NCBI GenBank assembly: GCA_903911795.1
Contig: CAIWEX010000329.1
Span: 1 to 35,363 of the forward strand
Reading direction: 5' to 3'
Source of the DNA: an uncultured Schlesneria sp.
Lineage (GTDB): Bacteria; Planctomycetota; Planctomycetia; Planctomycetales; Planctomycetaceae
Length of the DNA: 35,363 nt
Positions 1-8,286 of this stretch are shown here, one piece after another. Each line of letters begins with the position of its first letter. The stretch's first letter is position 1. Under the pieces are notes generated by a model. It was not told the origin of the DNA, searched no databases, and saw only the letters and a program-made list of their open reading frames with translations. The position numbers and the translations under genes were made by a program.

Positions 1-205
1 CTGGCTTGCGTTTCCCGTCGATCCCTGCTTCAATCCCTGCCCGCCGATTGGTGTAGGCCATGATCGCGGCTTCGGGGTCAGCCCATGGCCCGAAGTAGTA
101 CATTTTGCCTTTGATCTTTTTTGCCCATTGCCCGACAGCATGGGCGAACAGTGGAAAATCGTCAGATGGTTTCGCCGGTTTCAATGTCGCATCAGCTTTT
201 GCCAT
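1..205 (-). CDS. Site-specific integrase (tyrosine recombinase-like), N-terminal part
   Basis: The first 68 codons of a leftward gene that runs off the left edge. The ATG at 205-203 opens a frame without stops. Residues 17-41 contain FPLFAHAVGQWAKK and KMYYFGPW, followed by DPEAA, a pattern I associate with the N-terminus of planctomycete site-specific integrases (a small arm-binding-like region before the core-binding and catalytic domains). The catalytic R-H-R-Y residues lie outside the window, so recombinase activity is inferred. The same frame continues upstream to a TAA near 286, but with no ATG; 205 is the natural start. The tRNA-Lys gene and the CTACAC repeats lie just upstream, which fits an integrative element edge. 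Another phage-type DNA-binding protein is possible. Confidence 0.6.
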   Translation of the reverse strand, partial: MAKADATLKPAKPSDDFPLFAHAVGQWAKKIKGKMYYFGPWADPEAAIMAYTNRRAGIEAGIDGKRKP

Positions 206-224
206 TGGTTCGCCCCAGTGGTTG

Positions 225-300
225 CGGGTGTAGCGTTGACCGAAACGGGTGTAGCCGGTTCGGGTGTAGTGCAGGTGTAGTTTTTACCATTGCTCTACAC
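225..300. repeat. Cluster of CTACAC repeats before the integrase gene
   Basis: GGTGTAG occurs four times in the same direction (within 225-233, 246-254, 261-269 and 272-280), the first three as CGGGTGTAG, and once inverted as CTACAC at 295-300. The last direct copy and the inverted copy form GTGTAG-14 nt-CTACAC. Spacing of direct copies is 21, 15 and 11 nt. The position, between the integrase start and the tRNA, suggests arm-type integrase or excisionase sites or an operator. The repeats are visible; the role is inferred. Confidence 0.5.
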
Positions 301-332
301 AAATTGCAAGAAAACCCTGTTTTTCACGATCC

Positions 333-405
<73 letters not shown>

Positions 406-590
406 GTTTCTTCTCAAGAGGTTACGTCGAGTTGATCGACGGCAGTAGCCTGCACACATGTCAGGCCTGGTGATCCCAGCGGACCAACGTGATATGGTCG
501 CCAAGAAGCACTCACTCGGCTGAGGGTACAGCCTTGAGTATCACCTATCTGAATTGCGGATGACCGGTCGCCACCGTAGTCACGAATTAC

Positions 591-1205
591 TCAGTGAGCA
601 TGTTTTTTCAGATAGTCGTCGCGGATGCCGTTCAATTGCTTCCAGATCGCCGCATCACGTGCCTGTGGTGAGACACAGGCGAACAGGTAATTGCGGTTAT
701 CTCTGGTCCAGGTTCGTATTTCCAGGTTCAACTTCTGCGGCTTCTTCGTTGCGAACGGTTCGACCCATTCCAGCGTTGCGGTGTAGACCGTGGGAACATC
801 CGCAGTTTTTTCGCCTGGCTTCGCGTCGGATTTCACTCGTTCCAATTCCATGGTGAATTTCGACAGATCGACGTCGGGGCCTTTCCCGTTCAGAACGGCT
901 TTGCACAGGCCTCGGTAGTATTTCAGAAACTCCTCTTTGACAACCGCGTCGGTCAGTTCGGGCTTCGTCTGCAGTTCAAACACGAATGCATAACTGAAGA
1001 ACGAATCTGATGTCGGCTTCATCATTCCGGGTGCAAACCGGATATGTTCTGCGCCTTTCAGAGCCATGTCGGGAGCAAACCCGGGGGGAAGCGCAATCGT
1101 CTCGCCCGACCAGCCGTCGGGAGTAGCAAGTTTCACTGCGTTGGGTTCATCGGCACCCACGATTGTCGCTGACATCAACAGACAGAACGCAAACAGGCGA
1201 AACAT
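591..1205 (-). CDS. Secreted protein of unknown function
   Basis: A 204-residue protein that I do not recognise. The N-terminus (MFRLFAFCLLMSATIVGADE) is a signal peptide with a probable cut after VGA. The mature part is soluble-looking, mixed alpha/beta, with no repeats or further membrane segments. It contains LPPGFAPDMALKGAEHIRF (residues about 39-57) and a final stretch resembling a small periplasmic domain. The ATG at 1205 is chosen because AGGAGG lies 5 nt upstream of it; an in-frame GTG two codons earlier overlaps that ribosome binding site and is less likely. It is divergent from the aminotransferase at 1470; the 264 nt between them hold no other gene that I can see. Export is well supported; the function is open. 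Confidence 0.75.
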   Translation of the reverse strand: MFRLFAFCLLMSATIVGADEPNAVKLATPDGWSGETIALPPGFAPDMALKGAEHIRFAPGMMKPTSDSFFSYAFVFELQTKPELTDAVVKEEFLKYYRGLCKAVLNGKGPDVDLSKFTMELERVKSDAKPGEKTADVPTVYTATLEWVEPFATKKPQKLNLEIRTWTRDNRNYLFACVSPQARDAAIWKQLNGIRDDYLKKHAH

Positions 1206-1469
1206 AAGCACCTCCTACCGATATCGAGCAAATGTGTCGAAGATTACGATAGAGGATAACGGTATCCGTGTCACGCAGCAGTGTGAGACTTCTGCGAAGG
1301 TCTCCAATATTCGACGCGGGGTTTCTGCCCCCGCCGAAACGCCCTACGGAAGGTCTCCTCCTATCCAACGCGAACCACGCGGGTTCAGTTTCTCTGTGAA
1401 TTCGATGTCGTTACACTGATACCGCACTGGCCCGCCTCGCGATCCTTCCTCTATCAGTCCGAGACTCCA

Positions 1470-2861
1470 ATGACTCAAGCCATTCAGTTTCCCGGTGAAT
1501 CGAAATCGAATGCCGTCCGTCAGGTCGTTGCAGAGCGTGAACCAGTGGCGCTGCGGACGTTCACCCCGTCTCAAGCGGTCTTCGCCAAATCTGCTGGCGT
1601 GTATCACTGGACTCCCGAAGGTCGCAAGTTGTTCGACTTTTCGTCGGGCGTGCTCGTTGCCAACCTCGGGCATAACCCGCGCCGCTGGATGCAGCACTTC
1701 GCCCAGTACATGAATTGGACTCCTGAGGCTCTGTTCGGTTCACCGTCGGCAGCCGATGAATACGTTCCTGCGATTACGATGACCGCTTACAACGGCATTA
1801 CTGAAATCGAAACGTTGGCCGTGCAGCGCCTGCTTGCGAACCTGAAGCGAGCGAAGGGAAGCGACCGGATCGACACAATCGTCTGGGCGGCGTCGGGATC
1901 GGAAGCCATTCAGAAAGCACTGTGGGCCTGTCTGGCTCGCGACCGGACTCGCGATATGATCATTGCGACGCGGTACGGCTTCCATGGGAAGAAGGGCCTG
2001 GCCAATGCGGTTACGGGTTCTGAAAAGGATGCCGAACGTGATCCACGTGTGAAGTTCATCAGTTTTCCGATGGAAGAAATTAACGATGCGGGCTTTGATC
2101 CAGCGGCAATCGATCTGGCTCGATATCGCGCTGAACTGGACGATGTGTGGCGTCAATTTGGCCGCAAGCTGACCTGCCTGATTACCGAACCCTATCTGGG
2201 CGGCGGTGGCAGTTATCATCCGACAGCGACGTATCACCAGATGCTGCAACAGTTCTGCCGTGAACATGACCTGCTGTTCATCTTCGACGAAGTTCAGGCT
2301 AATTTCGGCCGAACCGGCGCGATGTACGCATTCGAAGAATACGGTGTTGAACCCGACATGGTCGTGCTGGGGAAGGGCCTGGGAAATGGCGTTCCTGTCG
2401 CAGCAGTCGCTTCACGCGGCGATACCTTCGGCGTGATGAAGTATGGCGAAGCCTCGGACACGTGGAGTGCGAATCCACTTTCGTGTGCCGCGGTGCTGGC
2501 GACGCTGGACGAATTTGAATCCACCAGCGTTCTGAACAATGTCCGCGAATTGACACCGGTGTTCTTGAGTGGCCTGAATCGATTGAAGCAAACGGGACTG
2601 GTCAATCATGTCCGTGGAGAAGGGATGGTCTTCGGTTTCGAGTGTTCCCCAGCGGGGCCATTAACCGCTGGCGAGGTCGCAGCTCGAATCGTGGAAGCCT
2701 GCTATCTCGGCCGAAATGACGTCGGTATTCATCTGCTGGGTGCCTTGGCCGGGAAAGTTCTGCGAGTCAGCCCGCCGCTGACGATTACAAAGGCCGAAGC
2801 CCAGGCATCACTCGATCTGCTCAACGAAATCGTGGCTTCACTCGCCAGCAGACTCGTTTGA
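1470..2861 (+). CDS. Class III PLP-dependent aminotransferase
   Basis: A 463-residue fold-type I aminotransferase of the class III (ornithine/GABA aminotransferase) family, the usual length for it. Visible are the phosphate-binding ASGSEA (141-146), the IFDEVQ motif with the cofactor-ring aspartate D273, and VLGKGLGNG with the Schiff-base lysine K302. SANPLSCAA around residues 333-341 is the conserved stretch from the partner subunit's phosphate site. The enzyme moves an amino group from an amino acid or omega-amino compound to a keto acid in the cytoplasm. Substrate cannot be read: 4-aminobutyrate, alanine-glyoxylate or a diamine are all possible. No strong ribosome binding site precedes the ATG. 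No pathway partner is adjacent, so it appears to be a single-gene unit. Confidence 0.9.
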   Translation: MTQAIQFPGESKSNAVRQVVAEREPVALRTFTPSQAVFAKSAGVYHWTPEGRKLFDFSSGVLVANLGHNPRRWMQHFAQYMNWTPEALFGSPSAADEYVPAITMTAYNGITEIETLAVQRLLANLKRAKGSDRIDTIVWAASGSEAIQKALWACLARDRTRDMIIATRYGFHGKKGLANAVTGSEKDAERDPRVKFISFPMEEINDAGFDPAAIDLARYRAELDDVWRQFGRKLTCLITEPYLGGGGSYHPTATYHQMLQQFCREHDLLFIFDEVQANFGRTGAMYAFEEYGVEPDMVVLGKGLGNGVPVAAVASRGDTFGVMKYGEASDTWSANPLSCAAVLATLDEFESTSVLNNVRELTPVFLSGLNRLKQTGLVNHVRGEGMVFGFECSPAGPLTAGEVAARIVEACYLGRNDVGIHLLGALAGKVLRVSPPLTITKAEAQASLDLLNEIVASLASRLV

Positions 2862-2984
2862 GATTCTTCAGTCACGGAATGCCTCTTCAACCTGTTTACA
2901 GCCTTTCCATGATGCAGGCATTGAACATGGACATGTAAACGATCATGCCCCAAGCAGATCCGGTGCTGTGCGATGGAAGGTTTT

Positions 2985-3081
2985 CCAAGAAACTTGGACA
3001 ACAACGATTTTTCCGGAAAATCGTTTGTCCGCGGGTCATTGCTTGACACCGCCCTCATATCGGGCGAAGCTGATCTTCGCC
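2985..3081. promoter_or_regulatory. Three inverted repeats in the spacer before the cytochrome/WD40 gene
   Basis: The 342-nt spacer 2862-3203 has no credible gene but is rich in dyad symmetry. CCAAG-AAA-CTTGG lies at 2985-2997. It overlaps a longer one at 2996-3030 whose arms are GGACAACAACGATTTT and AAAATCGTTTGTCC, pairing with a 2-nt bulge. A third, GGCGAAG-CTGAT-CTTCGCC, lies at 3063-3081. The first two share GG, so in RNA they exclude each other. There is no following T-run, so a standard terminator is unlikely. A TTGACA at 3043-3048 resembles a -35 box, but no good -10 follows. Confidence 0.4.
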
Positions 3082-3203
3082 AGAATGCGGTTCACTCCGC
3101 CCGCCAGGTTTTCCCGCCCTTGTGAATTGATCGCTTGCAGTCCTTGCAGAAGAATCTGTCAGCCTGCCAGCGTTCCGCTCGCCTCGTGACCTAGGAATGC
3201 ACC

Positions 3204-5126
3204 ATGAAGTGCCTCGCTCGATTTGTCCTTGCTGGTTGGTTGTTGTGCCTTGCTGCGAGCAGCACGTTCGCTCAAGAGAACCTTGAGCCGAAGATTGCTG
3301 AACAGCAGAAGGCCGCCGACGAAGCAAAGGGACGACAGGTCGCAGGTGAACCGGCTGTTGTGGCTGCGCGAGCCAAGGCCAAGGAACTGTCGACGGCCAT
3401 TACTACGCTGAAGATTGAGCAGAACAAAGCTGAAGCCGCAGTAAAAGATGGCGAAGGCAAGCTGCCCAAGCTACAGGAAACGGCCAAGAAGGCGACCGAC
3501 GAAAAGACCAAGCTGGAAGGTGAGTCTGCCGCCGCTGCTAAAGTGGCAGAAGATGCCAAGGGAAAAGATACAGAAAAGGCTGAAGCAGATAAGGCGAAGG
3601 CTGCTGCCGATAAACTGGCCGCCGCCGTCAAAGCTCTCGAAGATGCTACCAAAGCGGTGCAGACCACTGAAGCGACCATCGCCAACTCCAAGAAGCTGAT
3701 TGCTGAGCAGCCAGCCAAGATCACTGCCGCCGAACAGGCTAATACTGCGTTCCAGCCAGAACTGCAGAATGCCGAAACCGCGTACGCCGCCCTGACCAAG
3801 GAAGCGATCTCGAAGCAAGTGGACCTCGAAGCGACTCTGGTTCAGGCAGGCAAGCTGGTTTCGTTTGCCAAGTCTGTCGCTCCGATCTTCTCTCAGCGCT
3901 GTTTGGCCTGCCATAACGCTCGTACTGCCAAGGGGCGATTGAACATGGAAACATTTGCCAACCTGATGAAGGGTGGCGAAAACGGTGCTTCGGTCGTGGC
4001 CGCAAAGCCGGGTGATTCCCTGCTGCAGACGATGATCGAAGATCACTCCATGCCCAAGGACGCCGACCCGCTGACCAAAGATCAAATTGCTGTTATCAAG
4101 AAGTGGATTGAAACCGGAGCGAGGCTGGACGCGGGAGTCGGTGCGGCCGCTACGCTGATCACCATCATTCCCAAGCCAACTCAGCCAGCTCCGCCAGAAT
4201 CCTACCGAGTCCCTGTGCCGGTCATGGCACTCGCTTTCAGTCCCGATGGAAATCTGCTCGCTTCGTCTGGTTACCGCGAAATCCTGTTGTGGAATCCGAA
4301 CGATGGCCAGCTTATCCGACGTATTTCGAATCTGGCCGAACGTCCACACGACATCGAGTTCACTGCCGACGGCAAGACGATCGCTGTTGCCGCTGGTACC
4401 CCAGGCCAATTGGGGGAAGTGAAGTTCTTCAATGTGGAAAACGGAGCCTTGATCGCCGACCTGTTCACAACAGACGACGAAGTCTTCGCCGTTGCTTTCA
4501 GCCCAGATGGGACTCGGCTTGCTGCGGCGGCGGCGGATCGTTCGATCCGATTGTTCGACGTCGCCAGTCGCCAGCAGCAGAAGCTGATTGAAGATCATGC
4601 CGACTGGGTAATGGATGTTGCGTGGTCCCCGGATGGGAAGAAAGTCGCGACCGCCAGTCGCGATAAGACTTCGAAGGTTTTTGACAGCACAACTGGGGAA
4701 TCGCAGTCCACGTTTAACGGACACGGTCAACCGGTCTTCGGTGTCGGCTTCCTGCCGGACGGTTCTGTCGCCACCAGTGGTCGCGATAACCGCATTCGAG
4801 TCTGGGCTGCCGCAGACGCCAAGCAGGTTCGGGAAATCGGATTTGGCGGAGAAGTCTTCCGCATTCGTACGACACCCGACGGAATGTCGTTCGCCGGGAG
4901 TGCCGACAAGCTGGCTCGCCAGCACAACCTGACGAATGGTCAGCAAGTCAAGCAGTTTGGCCCGCACAATGATTGGGTCTACGCAGTTACGTATCACGCC
5001 GGAACGAAAAAGGTGGCAAGCGGCAGTCACGACGGCGAAGTTCGGATCTGGAACGGCGAAGATGGCAAAGAGTTGATCAAGTTCATCGCCGCCCCAGGGT
5101 ATAAACCAGTTGTCGCTCCGAAGTGA
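3204..5126 (+). CDS. Secreted coiled-coil / c-type cytochrome / WD40 protein
   Basis: A 640-residue exported protein with three parts. Residues 1-23 are a signal peptide ending in TFAQ. Residues 28-215 are Ala/Lys/Glu-rich and predicted helical coiled coil. Residues 220-307 are a planctomycete-type cytochrome c domain with the heme motif CLACH at 233-237 and HSMPK at 281-285, whose Met is a likely second heme ligand. Residues 335-630 are WD40 repeats, with recurring FSPDG (345-349, 432-436) and WSPDG (474-478). Such proteins are common in Planctomycetota and usually sit outside the cytoplasmic membrane; electron transfer or heme-linked sensing is inferred. AGGA lies 7 nt before the ATG. Upstream is a hairpin-rich leader; the kinase downstream is 363 nt away, so it is probably transcribed alone. 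Confidence 0.9.
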   Translation: MKCLARFVLAGWLLCLAASSTFAQENLEPKIAEQQKAADEAKGRQVAGEPAVVAARAKAKELSTAITTLKIEQNKAEAAVKDGEGKLPKLQETAKKATDEKTKLEGESAAAAKVAEDAKGKDTEKAEADKAKAAADKLAAAVKALEDATKAVQTTEATIANSKKLIAEQPAKITAAEQANTAFQPELQNAETAYAALTKEAISKQVDLEATLVQAGKLVSFAKSVAPIFSQRCLACHNARTAKGRLNMETFANLMKGGENGASVVAAKPGDSLLQTMIEDHSMPKDADPLTKDQIAVIKKWIETGARLDAGVGAAATLITIIPKPTQPAPPESYRVPVPVMALAFSPDGNLLASSGYREILLWNPNDGQLIRRISNLAERPHDIEFTADGKTIAVAAGTPGQLGEVKFFNVENGALIADLFTTDDEVFAVAFSPDGTRLAAAAADRSIRLFDVASRQQQKLIEDHADWVMDVAWSPDGKKVATASRDKTSKVFDSTTGESQSTFNGHGQPVFGVGFLPDGSVATSGRDNRIRVWAAADAKQVREIGFGGEVFRIRTTPDGMSFAGSADKLARQHNLTNGQQVKQFGPHNDWVYAVTYHAGTKKVASGSHDGEVRIWNGEDGKELIKFIAAPGYKPVVAPK

Positions 5127-5489
5127 TTTTGGCCGACGAGCCTACGTTGCACCGGTTTGCGCGAAGAGCCGACCGGTTTACGGGCGAGGGAAGTATTTGG
5201 CTCGACAGGAGGAGCGTGACGGCTCGTGCAGATTCGCTGTAATGCGCCCAGTCACTGCGTGGGTGCGTCGTCAGACTCGCTCGATCTATTCACTGCTACG
5301 AGCCATTGAGTTCTCGGTCTTGTCATCTTCTGCCAATTGATTTTCTGGCGAACACGTTAGAATCTCAAGGGAGATTGCGTTTCCATTGCATGGCTAATTT
5401 CCAGCACGCACAGCAATTCCCATCGTAAGCATGTTCTGCAGGCAGGCTGCCTGCGCGAGTAATCTCGGCTCCCATCTGGCAGGCGACTC
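5127..5489. other. 363-nt spacer before the kinase gene
   Basis: I see no gene here. It holds a candidate promoter: TTGATT at 5337-5342 and TAGAAT at 5358-5363, the latter matching TATAAT at five of six positions, although the 15-nt spacer is short. A palindrome at 5438-5454 is listed separately. Short open frames here have no start site or composition that would make them credible. Confidence 0.4.
5438..5454. promoter_or_regulatory. 17-nt palindrome in the kinase leader
   Basis: GCAGGCAG-G-CTGCCTGC, two perfect 8-nt arms around one G, ends 35 nt before the kinase ATG. If transcribed from the candidate promoter at 5337-5363 it lies in the untranslated leader. It could be a protein-binding operator or a hairpin (with fewer pairs) that limits ribosome access. 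The symmetry is visible; the role is inferred. Confidence 0.35.
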
Positions 5490-6770
5490 ATGGAACCACG
5501 ATGGATCTGGCCATTTGAACTCCTCGAGAAAATTGGCGAGGGAGGAATGGGAGTCGTGTACCGTGCCCGGTACACGGGGAATGACCGCATTGTCGCAGTC
5601 AAGCTGCTGCCACCCGACGTTGCCGCCGATTCTGTCTTGCTGGCACGATTCGAACGTGAGCTCGAGGTCCTGAAGCAACTTCACCATCCCCACATCGTTC
5701 GATGTTTTGGAGGGACGTGTGAAAGCGCCGAACGTTTTTATGCCATGGAATTGGTCGAAGGAGGAACGCTCGCGGATCATCTTGGCCGGAAAGGAAAGCT
5801 GGCCTGGGAATTCGTTGTCGATTATGCGCTGCAAATGTGTGAAGCCCTGCAATACGCTCACGAGCATGGGGTGATTCACCGTGATGTGAAACCAGGCAAT
5901 TTTCTGATGACGAAATCGGGGCAGCTCAAGTTAAGCGATTTTGGACTGGCGTCGATCGTGACGACGAACCGCCTCACGGCGGCGGGTCGGACCGTTGGGA
6001 CCATTCAATATATGGCCCCGGAACAGATTCGCGGCAAGTCGCTGACGGGACGCGTCGACCTCTATGCCATGGGGTGCGTCCTGTTTGAAATGTTGACCGG
6101 CCACACTCCTTATGCAGGCGAGAATGCCGCAACGATCCTTCAGCAACATCTGAGTGGACCAATTCCGCATGCGATGGCCGAAGCTCTGAACTGCCCGCTG
6201 AAGCTCGATCAACTGATATTTGAACTGATGAGCAAGGATGCAGACCATCGACCTGCCACGGCAGCGGAAGTCGGCTGGCGGCTGGAAGAGATCCTTCAAC
6301 CAGGGCGACACTCGCCCCCCGTTGAGCCGGACTTGTTCCCGGAATCGATCGCAAAAACCAGGGTTGCGTCACTTCAGAATCTGGGGAAGATGCCGTCCGA
6401 TGCCGCGATCGAAGTCCCGCACCGACTGAGACCCGTAACGCTGTTTCCATGGGGACTGGCCGTTCTTATGACGCTGGCGTCTGCCTGTTTTCTGGTCACT
6501 TTGGACGAGTACTGTTCGGCAGTTACACCATGCCGAACGAACCTGGGTGGAGCTTTTCGAGCACTCGAATCCTGCCAGTCGCGTTTTGGCGGCCAAAGCT
6601 CTGGCAGAATTCGGTCCGCTGCAAACGGCGACGATTCAGAAATTGATCCATGCCACTCAAGACTCCAGCCCTGGAATTCGCGTCGCCGCTCTGGCGGCGC
6701 TCGAACGGCACGCATCGGAATGCCCATCGGTGCAAGGAGACGTTTTCCAAATCGAGAAGTCCGACGTTGA
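5490..6770 (+). CDS. Hanks-type Ser/Thr protein kinase, C-terminus frameshifted
   Basis: Residues 8-270 form a full bacterial Ser/Thr kinase domain: glycine loop GEGGMGVVY (16-24), VAVK with K38, catalytic HRDVKPGN (130-137, D132), DFG (150-152) and APE (176-178). It should phosphorylate proteins in the cytoplasm. A membrane helix follows at about 318-338 (FPWGLAVLMTLASACFLV). From about residue 341 the translation turns into Cys/Arg/Ser-rich sequence unlike protein, while good HEAT-like sequence appears in another frame (6547-6942). The real product is probably kinase, membrane helix, HEAT-like domain and second membrane helix, so the last 85 residues here are an artefact of a frameshift. 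The start ATG has only a weak ribosome binding site. The catalytic domain is intact. Confidence 0.85.
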   Translation: MEPRWIWPFELLEKIGEGGMGVVYRARYTGNDRIVAVKLLPPDVAADSVLLARFERELEVLKQLHHPHIVRCFGGTCESAERFYAMELVEGGTLADHLGRKGKLAWEFVVDYALQMCEALQYAHEHGVIHRDVKPGNFLMTKSGQLKLSDFGLASIVTTNRLTAAGRTVGTIQYMAPEQIRGKSLTGRVDLYAMGCVLFEMLTGHTPYAGENAATILQQHLSGPIPHAMAEALNCPLKLDQLIFELMSKDADHRPATAAEVGWRLEEILQPGRHSPPVEPDLFPESIAKTRVASLQNLGKMPSDAAIEVPHRLRPVTLFPWGLAVLMTLASACFLVTLDEYCSAVTPCRTNLGGAFRALESCQSRFGGQSSGRIRSAANGDDSEIDPCHSRLQPWNSRRRSGGARTARIGMPIGARRRFPNREVRR

Positions 6771-6942
6771 TCCCGAGGTTCGATTTCAGGCCGGTCGCGT
6801 ACTGGAAGCGATGAAACAGGTCCGTACAGGATTCTCAACAATTCGGATCATCAGTTGGTTAACGATGCTATCGCTGGCAGCAGGTGCCGCGTTTGGGATT
6901 TGTGTGGTTTGGCGAAAACTCAAGCCGATTGCACGTTCGTGA
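6547..6942 (+). CDS. HEAT-like and membrane C-terminal part of the kinase, in a shifted frame
   Basis: The frame is open from 6472 to a stop at 6942. It contains helical repeats of the HEAT type (SNPASRVLAAKALAEFG and SSPGIRVAALAALERHA, then DPEVRFQAGRVLEAMKQ) and a final membrane helix (ISWLTMLSLAAGAAFGICVV). The only start codon near its beginning is a GTG at 6547 without a ribosome binding site, and sensible protein sequence already lies upstream of it (RQLHHAERTWVELFEH). It is therefore best read as the continuation of the kinase. Dropping one T from TGTTCGG (6513-6519) would join the two as ...LDEYCRQLHHAERTW.... Whether this is a mutation, a sequencing error or a programmed shift cannot be told here. 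Confidence 0.7.
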   Translation: MELFEHSNPASRVLAAKALAEFGPLQTATIQKLIHATQDSSPGIRVAALAALERHASECPSVQGDVFQIEKSDVDPEVRFQAGRVLEAMKQVRTGFSTIRIISWLTMLSLAAGAAFGICVVWRKLKPIARS

Positions 6943-6975
6943 TCAGGATTGGAGAAAGCGGGTTTCTGGGGAACT

Positions 6976-8157
6976 TCAATTGATATCCGTCACCGATTGA
7001 CGAAGCACCAGCCGGGTCACTTCCGGGCGGCAGTTGTATCGGATCGGCTCTTTACCGCTAATCCCGCGTGATACGTACATCAACGTTGGATCGAGCCAGA
7101 AAACACCGGATGCAAATCGGCATCCAAAACGGCTGGGGGAATAGATGGGACCGAGAATGGGAAGCTGAATCTGCCCGCCATGCGTATGACCAGCCAGCAT
7201 CAGCCGAATATCGTTCTCGCGAGCCCAACGGATGTTATCAGGGGTATGACTGATGAGAATGCGAAAAGCATCAAAGGGTATTCCCGAAAGATCTGCGCTC
7301 GCTCCCATCCATGGAGTCTCGTCGCCACACAGAACCAGAGGCGTGGAATCGGGATGTGCAGCGTGGGCAATCGTTACGGGGTGTTGACAGAGATCTGTCC
7401 AACCGAGACGCACGAATTCCTGACGCGTCGAAGCATGATCGAGATACCAGTCGTGATTGCCGAGCACAAAGAACTGCCCAAGCTTTCCGCGCAGGCGTCC
7501 CAACGTCTGGGGAAGCCATTCCAGTCTTTGCTGGTCGTCGAGCAAATCTCCACTGAATATCATCAAATCGGGGTTCAAGGCCGCTGCCTGATCGCAAACC
7601 GCTTCGAAGTAAGCACGAGTCACGCCCGAGTGAAAATGGCAATCGCTCAGATGAACAAGTGTTATTCCGTCCCAGCATGAGGGAAGGTTTGGAAGAGCAT
7701 AAGTTTTCGTACTCACCTCGATCGTGAACTGTTCGTTTCCTGGAAGTAGAGCGACCCGGCGCATGCGAGACCGCGAACCAACCAGGCGGTCCTGCCAGCA
7801 GACGCCATCGACAGTCGCTCGCAAGTCGATGATTTGGCTGACAACCGAGACTTCGCAGAGGGGTGGCCGATAGGACCAGTGTCGAATCGTGGCACCGACC
7901 AGAGCCGTGAATCCGATCGCACCCATCAGAATTGGAATCCACCAGACTGGTGCAATCGATGGCGGCCATTCCTTCCCGCCGAGACCGTAAAGCAACAGAA
8001 TCGGGTAGGCCGTAATCAGTAGCAGGTTGAGCGACTTGTCGGCAGCGACGTACTTTCGGGCAAGCTTCTGGGCGCAGACCCAGTTGACGAACATCGCCAT
8101 CACTTTGGCGAAGCCCGCAGAGAGCAGAAACACAATCGTCAGCAGACTGATCGACAC
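6976..8157 (-). CDS. Membrane-anchored metallophosphoesterase
   Basis: A 393-residue protein of the calcineurin-like phosphoesterase superfamily, closest in layout to the YkuE/YaeI group. Three hydrophobic segments occupy residues 4-26, 44-58 and 72-91. The catalytic domain has metal-binding motifs in order: SDCHFH (171-176), SGDLLDD (202-208), GNHDW (233-237), SHTPD (303-307) and AGHTHGG (322-328). It should hydrolyse phosphoesters with two metal ions; in relatives the targets include lipid-linked phosphates, but the substrate here is unknown. The start is a GTG at 8157 with a weak GGGA nearby; a later ATG at residue 20 would cut into the first helix. It converges on the kinase with 33 nt between them. 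A stable inverted repeat lies in its leader. Confidence 0.88.
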   Translation of the reverse strand: MSISLLTIVFLLSAGFAKVMAMFVNWVCAQKLARKYVAADKSLNLLLITAYPILLLYGLGGKEWPPSIAPVWWIPILMGAIGFTALVGATIRHWSYRPPLCEVSVVSQIIDLRATVDGVCWQDRLVGSRSRMRRVALLPGNEQFTIEVSTKTYALPNLPSCWDGITLVHLSDCHFHSGVTRAYFEAVCDQAAALNPDLMIFSGDLLDDQQRLEWLPQTLGRLRGKLGQFFVLGNHDWYLDHASTRQEFVRLGWTDLCQHPVTIAHAAHPDSTPLVLCGDETPWMGASADLSGIPFDAFRILISHTPDNIRWARENDIRLMLAGHTHGGQIQLPILGPIYSPSRFGCRFASGVFWLDPTLMYVSRGISGKEPIRYNCRPEVTRLVLRQSVTDIN

Positions 8158-8182
8158 AAGTTTCCCGTTCCAGACAGAATCA

Positions 8183-8210
8183 GAGCCCGACCTTCGGAGA
8201 AGGCGGGCTC
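8183..8210 (-). promoter_or_regulatory. Stable hairpin in the metallophosphoesterase leader
   Basis: Arms GAGCCCG and CCTTC pair with GAAGG and CGGGCTC around a 3-nt loop, a 12-bp stem with one bulged base. It ends 25 nt before the GTG start of the leftward gene. No T-run follows in either direction, so a simple terminator is unlikely; a translational or transcript-stability element is possible. Confidence 0.35.
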
Positions 8211-8286
8211 GATTTGGCTTTCAATGTCTTCTCGAGACGTGAACGCGCCCTTCGAGGCACGACTTCATTCTGGATTCGACCATCCG

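Noticed and set aside
225-300. CRISPR array
   Set aside because: Repeats are only 7-9 nt with uneven spacing of 11 to 21 nt; a binding-site cluster fits better.
2985-3030. Terminator of the aminotransferase gene
   Set aside because: The hairpins lie over 120 nt after the stop and no T-run follows.
3471-5030. 519-codon open frame on the minus strand opposite the cytochrome/WD40 gene
   Set aside because: The plus strand has a signal peptide, CxxCH and WD40 repeats; the antisense reading has no domain and reflects codon bias.
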